Below, piece by piece: positions 1 through 12,200 of a stretch of DNA of 64,000 nucleotides. The notes under the pieces were generated by a model. That model was not told where the DNA came from. It searched no databases and saw only the letters and a list, made by a program, of their open reading frames with translations. Source of the DNA: Achatina immaculata (Eukaryota > Mollusca > Gastropoda > Stylommatophora > Achatinidae); the NCBI GenBank assembly GCA_009760885.1, contig CM019712.1, positions 27,697,816 through 27,761,815 of the forward strand, given 5' to 3'. A program made the position numbers and the translations under genes. How positions within the stretch are numbered: the first letter of the stretch is position 1; each line of letters begins with the position of its first letter.

Positions 1-312
1 ACTGTCTCTATGTTCTATTTTCTCTATATGGACTGTCTCTATGTTCTATTTTCTCTACATGGACTGTCTCTATGTTCTATTTTCTCTACCTGTGACTGTC
101 TCTATGTTTCATGTTTTCAACATGTGACTGTCTCTGTGTTTTATTTTCTCTACTTGTGACTGTCTCTGTGTTCTATTTTCTCTTCATGGACTGTCTATAT
201 GTTCTGTTTTCTCTACCAGTGACTGTCTCTGTGTTTTATTTTCTCTACTTGTGACTGTCTCTATGTTCTATTTTCTCTATCCACGATTATCTCTATATTC
301 TATTTTCTCTTC
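1..312. repeat. 31-bp minisatellite
   Basis: About ten head-to-tail copies of a 31-32-bp unit beginning actgtctctatgttctattt, decaying into T/C-rich sequence by about position 390. It continues off the left edge of the window, so its full size is unknown. No coding frame of interest is seen in it. Confidence 0.9.
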
Positions 313-1519
313 CTTTGAATTTGTCGGTTGTTGGTTTTCTCTAATGGTGATTGTTTTTGTCATTGGGTTTCTTAGCTTGTGACTTTCTTCCTGTAATTTT
401 CACTGCCTTGGGTTCACTGCCTGTGTTTGTCTCTCTCTCTCTCTTTGTTTTTTGTTGTTCTGTAACCCTCTGATTAACTCTGCCATTACTGTTTTTTAAC
501 TACATTTGATTCTCGCTTAGGTTGTCTCTAACATCACATATGATCTACTTTATATGTGGATTTTCCTAACTGTAATCACAACATATGCTGTGTCCTCTAG
601 CTATAATCGATTCTGTCGTGTTTAAATGTATGTCAGTTTGTTTTCGTGTTATCATACTGTGTTGTATTTATTTTTTTTAAAATTGTAACATAGAATGATT
701 GTCTTGGGTTTTCTACGTGTAGTCTAACTTAGTCGACATTTTAACATAAATTTCTGTTTCTAAAGACAGGGGATACATGTGAAGCATTCAGTTTCTTTCA
801 ATAATGAATATCATGACAGCACAGCTTCGTCCACTTTAGCTTCCACCATATTTTCACTGTTTAATTTGTTACTTCAGTTTGTTCCATGATTTGGAGAGAT
901 ATTCTTTGTTCACGTATCATGGTTTTTCTCTCTTCAAACTGGGACGAGAGATCGGCCTTAGAGTAAACGTTGATAAACAAGTAGGGCACGTCCTCACAGT
1001 ACGGTTGGCCAAGTTCCCTTTTTCTAGAATTTATTCCTTGCTTATCTCTGCTTGCCAGTTTCTGTAAACCTTTATTTATGATTCTCTTGTCTCGTATTTT
1101 TTGTTTTCAAATGTTCTCCTGGTGAATAAGATCTTGCAAAGTTCTGGTTGTCTGGTCCGTAATGCCAGCGTCAATATGTTGCCAAGCCAAGAACCTGTAA
1201 TATCCAAACTGCAGTCACCATTTATGAAATGTTTGTGCCATTTAAAGTTACAAATGTCATGTAACATTAACAACATGTCGGCTGTCAATGATAATAATCG
1301 AAGAATCGAAAAAAAAACGAAGCAACCTAAAAGATCGCGGAATTTAAACAATCCTCCGGAACCAGTTGTTGTCTGATCCAGATGGGGCTAGCTGTGTACT
1401 GTGTTTATCATTGTACCAACTGAAACGTAGCTTTCTAAGTTCTCTGCGTTTCTTTTTGTGTGAGGTTATTTTTGAGTGATCTGGAGGGGGTGGGGGATTT
1501 TCTTTACAGCTGATATGAT
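313..1519. other. Upstream sequence without a recognised gene
   Basis: AT-rich DNA with a short CT run near 430-450. Short open frames (879-1067 and 1101-1376, both strands) have no recognisable domain and no splice context. I see no promoter element that I can defend. Confidence 0.5.
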
Positions 1520-2190
1520 GGACTTCAAAGAGGAAGAAATCTGCATTAAATGTTGTTCATTTACGAAAGCTGCAGCGGTAACCACCGAATGTTATATGAA
1601 GCCTTTGGTGATAAAGCCATGGGCGAAAGCAAAATCTTTTACGACACAAACACTTCAAGACAGGCCATGTTCTGTCGCCGATGTTGAGCGTTCAAGACAA
1701 CCGTAGACACGCATAGCACCGCAGAATGTAGTGAAAGTTCGCTAAGCCATCCCTGTAGATCGTAGGCGAATTATGCAGGATTGTTCCCCCTGGCTTTACT
1801 CTCAGGTTCTGAAACGGGAAAGGGAGGGAATTCGGCACAAATGTCCGGGCAAGTGGGAGAACTGCAGCTGGTGTCTCCACCACGACAACTCGCCCGCTCA
1901 TACATCACTTCCTGTTCACAGGTCTTAGCTTCCAAAGATATTCGAGTGATTCCCCACCCACCCTATGCCTCTGACCTTCTTCCCTATGTAAGGAGTGAGG
2001 AAAAAGCAAGCAGTGACCCGGTTTCGATTTGAAATCCCACTGGCCAGAGACGATTTTTTTAACGGAAATGCCCAGTCCTTCGAGTCCGTCGCTGATCAGG
2101 TATATAAGACGAGAAGAGAGAAGTTTAAGAGATTTCGATAAGCTGAGCACATTGAAGTCCAGCGACCATGTCATTGTTCAGACGTGGACG
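1520..2190 (+). mobile_element. Decayed mariner-like transposase relic
   Basis: Frame-shifted remains of a mariner-type transposase. Around 1540-1710 the translation resembles the N-terminal helix-turn-helix region, including a block reading AFGDKAMGESKIFYDT in one frame and SVADVERSRQP in another, like the family's SVEDDERSGRP. At 1905-1990 the frame reads VIPHPPYASDLLP, close to the catalytic-domain HPPYSPDLAP motif of mariner elements. Several frames and stops are needed, so it is dead. No terminal inverted repeats were found. Family assignment rests on these motifs only. Confidence 0.6.
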
Positions 2191-3137
2191 AAAGTGATCA
2201 TTCGATAGATGGAGGCTGACATGTGTAATTTAATTGTGGGCATTTGCAATTAGGGTTGGACTCACATTATTCAAGGAAATGTTTCTTTATGATTTGATAA
2301 TGCATGTTTGAAATATATGGACATCATGTGTATAGGATTCGTTTGATGCGTGTTGCCTCGTGGATCAGAATCTTGAACATACAAGGATCGTGATTTTATA
2401 AAAAAAAAGGATTTGTTGTTTCGTGTTCCTGTTATTTATATGTAAGGTGTGAACGTGTGGGGTGGTCACCCTTCCACCACTCAGTACGACGGCGGCAAGA
2501 CAGAATAAAGATTGAATAATAATTCACATCAGTCCAGTAAAATATAAATACTACAGCTGCGACAATTTTTGTATTCCCGTAAGACTAAACCACGACTGAG
2601 AGAACGTCATTATAGCATCTCATAGAAGACCCAGGCAGAATTGTAAGACGCTATGGATACACTCATACTTGATAACTTCCAGTGTTGCATGACATCATGT
2701 AGAACACGTGGTGTCATCGTATACAAGTCCAAGGGACTACTTGAACGAGATGCTGGAAGCTAGGAGTTTCAGTAATCCATTTTTTTTAATTGTTACATTC
2801 CCCAAACGTTTAGTTTGCATTTCGTTTATTACAAAAAAGTAACTTTCTTTTCGATATATCTGAATAGAATGAAATATGAGAGCTACAAGATAATGAACTA
2901 CTAAAATTAATTAGTGGAGAAAGGGACACACTTTGACAGCCACACTTAGTTCAAAAACAAGATAAAAACAATGGACAGATGCAACCACAGCTAGAGAAAA
3001 GTAATGGATAGCTGCAACTACGGGTAAACAAAATCATAAACAAGTTAAACGAAATATCTTTTTACAGAAGGTAAATTACATTTTCTAGAATCATCATTTC
3101 TTTCTATTATCTAGAGTAAGCTAATATCATCATCATC
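2191..3137. other. Upstream region, nothing recognised
   Basis: AT-rich sequence with A and T runs, directly upstream of the signal-peptide exon. The promoter and any 5' UTR of the VWA gene should lie here or further left, but no TATA box or initiator can be chosen with confidence. Confidence 0.4.
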
Positions 3138-3201
3138 ATGTGCCGGTTAGCGATATTCAACGTACTTCTTATTCTCCCGATTCTGACATCAGCTCAAAGC
3201 G
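3138..3201 (+). CDS. Exon 1: start codon and signal peptide
   Basis: ATG at 3138 opens a 21-codon frame reading MCRLAIFNVLLILPILTSAQ and ending in split codon G. The N-terminal stretch is a typical signal peptide: basic residue at 3, hydrophobic core FNVLLILPIL, small residues before a likely cleavage after Ala-19 or Ser-21. The donor is G|GTGAGT, a near-perfect consensus, leaving phase 1, which matches exon 2. The ATG follows a short CAT repeat. No upstream in-frame alternative is preferred because the signal peptide begins here. Confidence 0.8.
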
Positions 3202-6200
3202 GTGAGTAATACGTACACACACACGTATATATATATATAATATGTTTTCTTTACTAGTGTTTTATGGAGCGTTGTGAAACTGTTATATATTACATTTTGT
3301 ACTTTTTGACCTTTCAGTGGTGAAGTGGTTAGTGCGCTAGTCTATGATGGCTAAGTCGGTGGTTCGATTCCTCAGTTAGCCCGTTGTAAAAATGGGTACC
3401 CATCTCCTAGAACTGGAATAGGAAGAGTAGCCAGGTGTGAGACAGACCACATTGTTCTCTAGTGTACCACCGGGAAAGGAAGTTATGAGAACTAATACCA
3501 TATTCCCTAGCCGCCTCGTGGCATAACAATGTTATCTTTATGTTTTACCTTTATCTATGTTTGTTGTGTGTCATTAGATAATATTCATGCTTCATATTTT
3601 TTCAAAAATTTGCTTCTTTTATATATCAATTTTTCATAATCAAAAGGCCAGAGAGACACTACACAGAGCTTCAGATGGCATTTGGAAGTCACCTTCATAG
3701 TTATCAGGAATCGTTATGCAGATTTACGGAGATCATGTCGAAGTAAAAGATGTTAATGGGTGTTCAAATAGAGCAACATGGTCCTGTAGGTTATTTCACA
3801 TGCCTCAAGTGATACAAGATCGTCATAAGGCTCCTGCGGGCCAGACAAACCATTTCAGTCAATCAACATGGAATGTGAGAACTTTATATCAGACAGAAAT
3901 TTTGGAAAATTTAATAAAACAACTGGGGAAAAATGGATACAAACTTCGTAGGAATACGTGAGGTGAGATGACAGGTGGAGACACAATTGAGTCAGAACAA
4001 CACACACAAGAGGAGATAAGCTTGAAAGAGGAATAAGGATAAGATTAGACGAGGAAGCAACTAAAACAATGTTAAAATTATGCAATATTTCAGATATCGT
4101 GCTATTTGTTTATTTTAAGGGAAGACCTATAAATGTAAACATTGTACAAGCATATCCTCCAATAGCAGACAGTTCTGAAGAAGATATTGAAACATTTTGT
4201 AACAACTTAGAACAGCCTACGAGCCACACTAAATCACATGAAGATAATATTGTCCTCGGCGATTTTAATGCCAAGGTTGAATATGAAAAAAGTAAAAGAA
4301 GCAGTAGGTGATTATGGTGTAGGAATGAGAAATGAGCGAAGAGATCAACCAACAGAATGGGCACATACAAAAATGCGCAACATGATAACTGGAAACACGT
4401 GGTTCAAACAACATCCGACAAGACTGGCTACATGTAGTAGCCCAGACAAAAAAGCCCTTTAATCAAATTAACTACTTTCACATTAGTAAGAGTTTCCGAA
4501 ATACCTTAATAACAACACAATTATACCGGGGACGATTGCAATAGTTTAGCTGATCAATTACGTGGCAAATTAAGAGGAAAATTTAAAAAAAAAACATACA
4601 AAAAAAAAAGACATCCTCATATATCAAGCTGGACAGGGACCTATTTAAAAGCCATGAAGAACTAAAGGACGAATACAGAGTTGTGGTTAGAATAACTACA
4701 GCGCATTAGGGAAAATACTCTTCCGGTGTGACGTGAAAGATGGCGGACGTTTTTTTAATGCTCTCGCCGGCATGCAGAAGACAGCGGAATTCCGCTTGAT
4801 CTGTTACATATCATGTATCGGGAGTTGGGCATAGGGCTAACAACCTTATCCTGGGACCTATCTACAGGCGACACTAGATGGGGAAAAAAGAATTCGTTAT
4901 AGAAACTCCCAAAGAAACCAACCGAGCATAAGGGATGCACACTCTGAAGAGCTCATTCGTCGGCCCTAAACATGTGACAAGGATTGGATTGTGGAATGTA
5001 AGAACGATGGCAGCACCCTTCCAAGAAATACTTAAACGATCACACCCAAAAGAATTGATAAACCTTGAAACCGACTTACCTAAACATCAACCTAGATGAA
5101 ATTACATTACATGAAACTGAAACGACGGTGAATTTAATGGCTAACAACAAAGCTGCAGGTGCAAATGAAATAACACTCGAAATGTTAAAAGCTATCAATA
5201 GTGACAGCATGAGACAACTACAAAGAATATTTAATAAGATTTGGAAAGAAGAAAAGGTCCCTTTTAAATGAAAAAAAGGAATCATTGTTAAAATACCAAA
5301 AGAAGGGCAACCTTCGTGACTGTAACAATTGGAGAGGAGTAACCTTAGTACCAGTTGTGTCAAAAGTATTTTGCAAGGTCATTTTGAATAGACTTAAAGA
5401 TATAGTGGATACCGCAATGGGAGAAGAACAAGCAGGATTTCGAAATCTAAAATGGATATGTTTGTGCCACCAAAACAGAAGAAGGAATGAGCGAATGGTT
5501 CCAGACTGAAACAGGCGTGAAACAAGGATGTATATTGTATATTTTGCTTTTTGGAATTGCCATAGACTTCACAATGAAAAAATGTTGCAAAGGTAACACA
5601 GGTATTGATTGGATACATAGGACCAAACTAGAAGATTTGGATTTTGCTGATGACATAACTCTTATCAGTAACAATGTGAATTCCATGCAAGAAAAGACAG
5701 ATATACTGTCTTCAATGCCTACCAAAATAGAACTTGAAATAACAAGGACAAAACAAAAATAATGAAACTTTCCATTAATCAAAATGGAAAAATACACGTA
5801 GAAGGGACAGATGATGAAGAAGTCAATTAATTTGCATACCTTGGCAGCTACATAAACCAAGATGGTGACATCAGATGGGAAGTTAGAACTAGAATTACAA
5901 AAGCAGCATCGATCTTCAAGAATCTTGAGAGCATATGGCATTCAAAAGTTATAAGCACAAAAACCAAGTTAAGACTATTCAATTCAAATGTAATATCCAC
6001 CCTCATTTATGCATGCGAAAGCTGGAAAACAAATAAAGAAATAGACAAGAAATTAGAATCTTTTGAAAACAAATGCCTAAGGAAAATACTCGGCATCAAG
6101 TGGAAGGAATTCAAGAACAATGCAAAGATCAGACTGAACAAAAACCAGTCTTATGAGTGATTAGAAAAAAGAGATGGATGTACGAGGAGGAGTCACTAAG

Positions 6201-9200
6201 TAACTCGCAAATTGAAATATTTTATCAGTATATATCCTTAGATAATACCATCATTCAACTTTATAATAGTTGTATGTAGGGGAGCTGAGCGTTAAGTGTG
6301 CATGCGCAAAGCAATAACAAAATGGCTATCCAACTGTTAGTGTGTATCAAAGAAGAACAGAGAAGTGTAGTGCAATTTGTGTGGGCTAAATGACTTTCAG
6401 TTGAGGACATTCATAAGGAAATGATTACAGTTTATGCTGAAAAGTGTTTATCACGCAAAGCGGTCTATTACTGGCTAAAAGAATTTTCTCAGGGACGCAC
6501 CGAAATTGTTGACACAATTTCAAGATTACGCCTTCTGCGGGGAAGGTTATGCTGACAGTGTTTTGGGATTATCAAGGACTGTTTTAACCAAGATCCAGAA
6601 GTATGGTGACAGTGTGAATTCTGTATTGTACTGTGAAGTTCTGCAATTCGAAGAAAACGTCCTGGTCTGCTGACTAACCTCATAAAATATCTGTAGAAAA
6701 ATTAGAAATCCTTGATCCTTGATGAAATCGGTGTTAAATTAGCAATAAAATTGTTGAATGGCATTTATAACACTGGATAAATACCAAATTAACTAATATA
6801 AACTACTTTTATGCTTTTAGAAAGAAGTCAAAGAGCATAAAGACTTTTGAACAATACATCTCTCATGTCATTTCACAAAAGTGTTTATATCCTTCCCGTG
6901 CCGTTAAACGTCACATATGGCTCGCAAGGTAGTTCGCAAATTGTTTCTGTTTTCAGCGAGCCTTTCAACCTCTTCAGGGGACTTTATGCCCATTAATTTG
7001 GTTTCTCTTAACAATGACCTCTTTAGAGTTTCATGTGGTTTATCTCTTTTTCTCTGGCCTATTGTATTTCACATGATAGCTTGTTTTGGGATTCTCTGAC
7101 TGTTTCTTCTCATCACGTGATCAACAGATGTCCATCTCCTTTTCCTCATCATCCATCAGATTGGTTGTTGCTCAGTCAACTGTCTTATCTCTGCACTGTT
7201 CTTGAATTCATTCCACTTGATGCCGAGTATTTTCCTTAGGCATTTAATTTCAAAAGAGTCGAATTTCTTTTCTATTTATTTAATAGTTTTCCAGCTTTCG
7301 CATGCATAAATGAGGATGGACATTACATTTGAGTTGCATAGTTTTAACTTGGTTTTTTGCTTATAAATTTTGAATGCCATATGTTCTCAAGATTCCTGAA
7401 GATCGATGCTGCTTTTGTAATTCTAATTCTAATTTCTTTTCTGGTGTAACCATCCTAGTCTATGTAGCTGCCAAGGTATGCAAATTGATTGACTTCTTCA
7501 ATATCTGTCCCTTCTACGTGTATTTTTTCCATTATAATTAAGGGGAATTTTCATTATTTTTGTTTTGTCCTTGTTAATTTCAAGTCCTATTTTGCTAGCC
7601 AGTGAAGACAGGCTATCTGTTTTTTTTTCTTGCATGGAATTCACATTGTTACTGATAAGAGTTATGTCATCAGCAAAATCAAGATCTTCTTGTAGAAAAG
7701 CACTACTAAGTATTATTATGAAAAGTATTAGACACAGAATAAATATACAAATAGAAGTTAAGCAATTTGGATTTCTAAAAGTAAAAAGAACAGGTAATAT
7801 TTATATCAAGTATTCTGGAAGAGAGAAATTTAGGAGTAAAGGAAGATTTTTTTTTTTGCTTCATTGACTATATCAACGCATTTGATAAAGTAAAATATTA
7901 TGATATCATGAAAATATTAGAGGATATTAAAATTAACGCAGAGAACTGAAAATAATAAAGAAAAGTGTATTGGACTCAAGAAGAGGTCACCAGGATAGAG
8001 CACTGACAGGCAAATATCAGTAAATAAAGTAATGAGTCCTCTCATCAGATTTTGGTCTAACTTTACAGTGAAAATATCAAGAGAAAAATGAACCAATAAT
8101 TCATATCCGAGGCTATAATATGAACAATTCACAGTATGCAGATGATATCGTCTTATCTTATATCTTATATCCTTCCTGTGCCGTTAAACGTCACATAGGG
8201 CTCGCAAAGTAATTCGCCAGTTTTTCCTGTCTTCATCGAGTCTTTCAACCTCATCAAAGGATTTTATGCCTGTTAATTTGGCCTCTCTTAACAATGTCCT
8301 CTTCCGAGTTTCATGCGGTCTGCCTCTTTTTCTTTGGCCTGTTGTGTTCCACTTGATAGCTTGTTTTGGGATTCTCTGAACATTTCTTCTCATCAAGTGA
8401 CCAACATATGTCCATCTCCTTTTCCTGATCACTCATGAGACTGGTTGTTGTTCAGTCATCTGTCTTATTTCTGTATTGTTCTTGCAGATGATATCGTACT
8501 AACAGCTAAAAACGATATAGCCTACAGAAATTATTAGATATAGTAATGAAAGAAAATGAGAAACAAGTACTCGCCCTAAATAGCTAGAAAACAGAAACAA
8601 CGCTCATATCACAAAAGAAGAGCCCCTTTAATACAATGTTAAAATACAAGGAACAACATTGAGAGCGTTTACATTTCAATAAATGCTCATTCGAGTAACT
8701 TAAGATAGGATACTGCATCTCTGAAATCAAGAATAGAGTATACCAAGCCAAAACAGATGTAATGAAAGTGAGGTACATCTTGGCAGTGCGCCTGTATCAC
8801 TACACATGAAAGAGAGGTAAAAATGCTAGAATGAGCCATTCTGCTCTATGAATGTTGGTTAAGGATAAAGAATAGAACAATGCAAAGATCACTAGAAGCA
8901 ACAGAAATGTAGTATCTTAGAAAAACGTTAAGAACCCTATGGACAGCTAAGATGACAAACATCGAATATCTGAGAAAAGCAAATGAAAAAGGACCCTATT
9001 TAAATCCATAAGAAAAAAAAACAGTCATCATTCACTGAGCATATAATGAGAAGGGAAGTGTTTGTGAACATCATAAGAACATGAAAGATGAAGATGAGAG
9101 GGAAAAACCAAAAGAGGAAATCATGGACAGTCTAAAGCGATGGCACAGCAAAGGATGACAAACCCAGAAGATGGAAAACATCAAGGATCGAGATTTCTGA

Positions 9201-12200
9201 GGAAGCATGGCCTCCAACTCCTACTGGCACCGCACCTGAAGATGATATCTGTACGTGTTCCCAGCTGCATTGATGTATTTCTTGTTTTTTTCTTGCCATT
9301 TTTTCTATCATGGCTTTCTGCTAGAAAAAAAGAACATACTAAATTTTACATGATAATTTTCCAGCAATAGAAGAAGATACATTACATGGAGAAACTTTCT
9401 TGTCCGTATATCTGACATCTGCATAGGAGAATGAAATATCAAAAATGGTTAAAGCATCAGCCAAAAGGGAAAATAGACGTCTAATACTACAAGCTTTCAA
9501 GAAGCGAGCACGTTATACTCTCGCCACAGAGAACAAGACACTGCAAGCTGAGACCATCTATACCACAAGCTGAGACCATCTCTACCACAAGCTGAGAACA
9601 TCTCTACCACAAGCTGAGAACATCTCTATCACAAGCTGAGAACATCTCTACCACAAGCTGAGACCATCTCTACCACAAGCTGAGAACATCTCTATCACAA
9701 GCTGAGAACATCTCTACCACAAGCTGAGACCATCTCTACCACAAGCTGAGACCATCTCTACCACAAGCTGAGACCACCGCTACCACAAGTTGAGAACATC
9801 TATACCACAAGCTGAGACCATCTCTACCACAAGCTGAGACCATCTCTACCACAAGCTGAGAACATCTCTACCACAAGCTGAGAACATCTCTACCACAAGC
9901 TGAGACCATCTATACCACAAGCTGAGACCATCTCTACCACAAGCTGAGAACATCTCTATCACAAGCTGAGAACATCTCTACCACAAGCTGAGACCATCTC
10001 TACCACAAGCTGAGACCATCTCTACCAAAAGCTGAGACCATCTCTACCACAAGCTGAGACCATCTCTACCGCAAGCTGAGAACATCTCTACCACAAGCTG
10101 AGACCATCTCTACCGCAAACTGAGAACATCTCTATCACAAGCTGAGAACATCTCTACCACAAGCTGAGACCATCTCTACCACACGTTGAGACCATCTCTA
10201 CCACAAGCTGAGACCATCTCTACCACAAACTGAGACCATCTCTACCACAAGCTGAGAACATCTCTATCACAAGCTGAGAACATCTCTACCACAAGCTGAG
10301 ACCATCTCTATCACAAGCTGAGACCATCTCTACCACAAGCTGAGAACAAGTTGGACAGACGTGTGTGCCTGCAGGAAAAAGGGTTTTCGAGACGTGTCAG
10401 ATACTCAGCTCACACAGACAAAGGACCTGACAGATCTCAACCATTTACAGGAGAAGCTGTACAACCAACACAGACAAAGGGCCTGAGAAATCTCAACCAC
10501 TTACAGGAGAAGCTGTACAACTTACACAGACAAAGGGCCTGACAGATCTCAACCACTTACAGGAGAATCTGTACAACCCACACAGACAAAGGGCCTGGCA
10601 GATTTCAACCACTTACAGGAGAAGCTGTACAACCCACACAGACAAAGGGCCTGGCAGATCTCAACCACTTACAGGAGAAGCTGTACAACCCACACAGACA
10701 AAGGGCATGGCAGATCTCAACCACTTACAGGAGAAGCTGTACAACCCACACAGACAAAGGGCCTGGCAGATTTCAACCACTTACAGGAGAAGCTGTACAA
10801 CCCACACAGACAAAGGGCCTGGCAGATCTCAACCACTTACAGGAGAAGCTGTACAACCCACACAGACAAAGGGCATGGCAGATCTCAACCACTTACATGA
10901 GAAGCTGTACAACCCACACAGACAAAGGACCTGGCAGATCTCAACCACTTACAGGAGAAGCTGTACAACTCACACAGACAAAGGACCTGGCAGATCTCAA
11001 CCACCTACAGGAGACGTTGTACAACCCACACAGACAAAGGACCTGGCAGATCTCAACCATATACAGCAGAAGCTGTACAACTCACATAGACAAAAGACCT
11101 GGAAGATCTCAACCACTTACAGGAGAATCTGTACAACCCAAACAGACAAAGGACCTGGCAGATATCAACCACTTACAGGAGAATCTGTACAACCAACACA
11201 GACAAAGGGCCTGGCAGATCTCAACCACTTACACGAGATGCTGCACAGTGATGTGAGGAACTAGAGATAAACTGCCGCATCTCTGAGAGAGATATACCTC
11301 GTTTTCCAATCGAACAACAAAGACGAAAGATTTCATTCTAATTTAACAAAAAACTATGTAAATTAGCATCAGCATTATCAGCAAGATTCCGCCTCTCTTT
11401 TATTTTAATGTCACGCGTCTCATTTTCTCGTCCAATCAGGCTGTTCAGACGGGGGCAAAAGCTACGCCCATTTTGAGGAATTTACACACGCTAACGGCTG
11501 CGCTAAACTGCAGTGTCAAAACGGAACTGTTGTTACAACTTATGAAGGTAAATATCAACCTAATAGGTAAATACATTTTTGTTCAATAAAGTTTGTCTGG
11601 AGAGAATAAATAAAATGGTAAGGGTACAGAACCCATGCAAGATTAACGAGTACAGTATCTGAGAGGTTTACAACATCATCATCATCATCATCATGCGCCG
11701 TGCCGACTGGCGTTGGCTATTATGCTTCTCCAGAGTACACGATCCATCATGCAGGCCATCAGCTCAGCTGGTGATCTCCTCTCACACCATCCCGTCAGAC
11801 TGTCCAGTATCATTTCTCTTGGTCTTCCTCTTGATCTTCTTCCTTCTATTTTTCCTGTTGTTATAATATTTTCAATGCCCCCTCTTCTCATTGCATGTCC
11901 TATGAAAGTACATTGTCTCTCTCTTATCTTTTTGACAAGGTTTTTTGTTTCTCCAGCTCTTCTCATACATTCTTCATTAGTTATTTTTGCTGTCCAGAAA
12001 ATCATAGAGGTTTACGCACGTGGTAAATGTGACACAAATAAGTGACCTAGTTTCTAGGACGTAAAGAATACATTAACAGTGTTTCGTTACCACAAGAAGC
12101 GTGACGTCACAGGCTTGTTTATCATAATCTACCAGTCGGTTATAATGAGCAGCTGGTGGAGGTAGGATATGATCTTCTTCTGGTAGTTGGTTTATATAAA

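Noticed and set aside
3318..3371. tRNA gene at the A and B boxes
   Set aside because: The boxes are good but the sequence does not fold into a full cloverleaf by eye and a SINE body follows; other truncated copies share that body.
10707..11264. 185-codon frame in the 56-bp array
   Set aside because: The unit is not a multiple of three, so the protein cycles through three unrelated readings; a real repeat protein would not.
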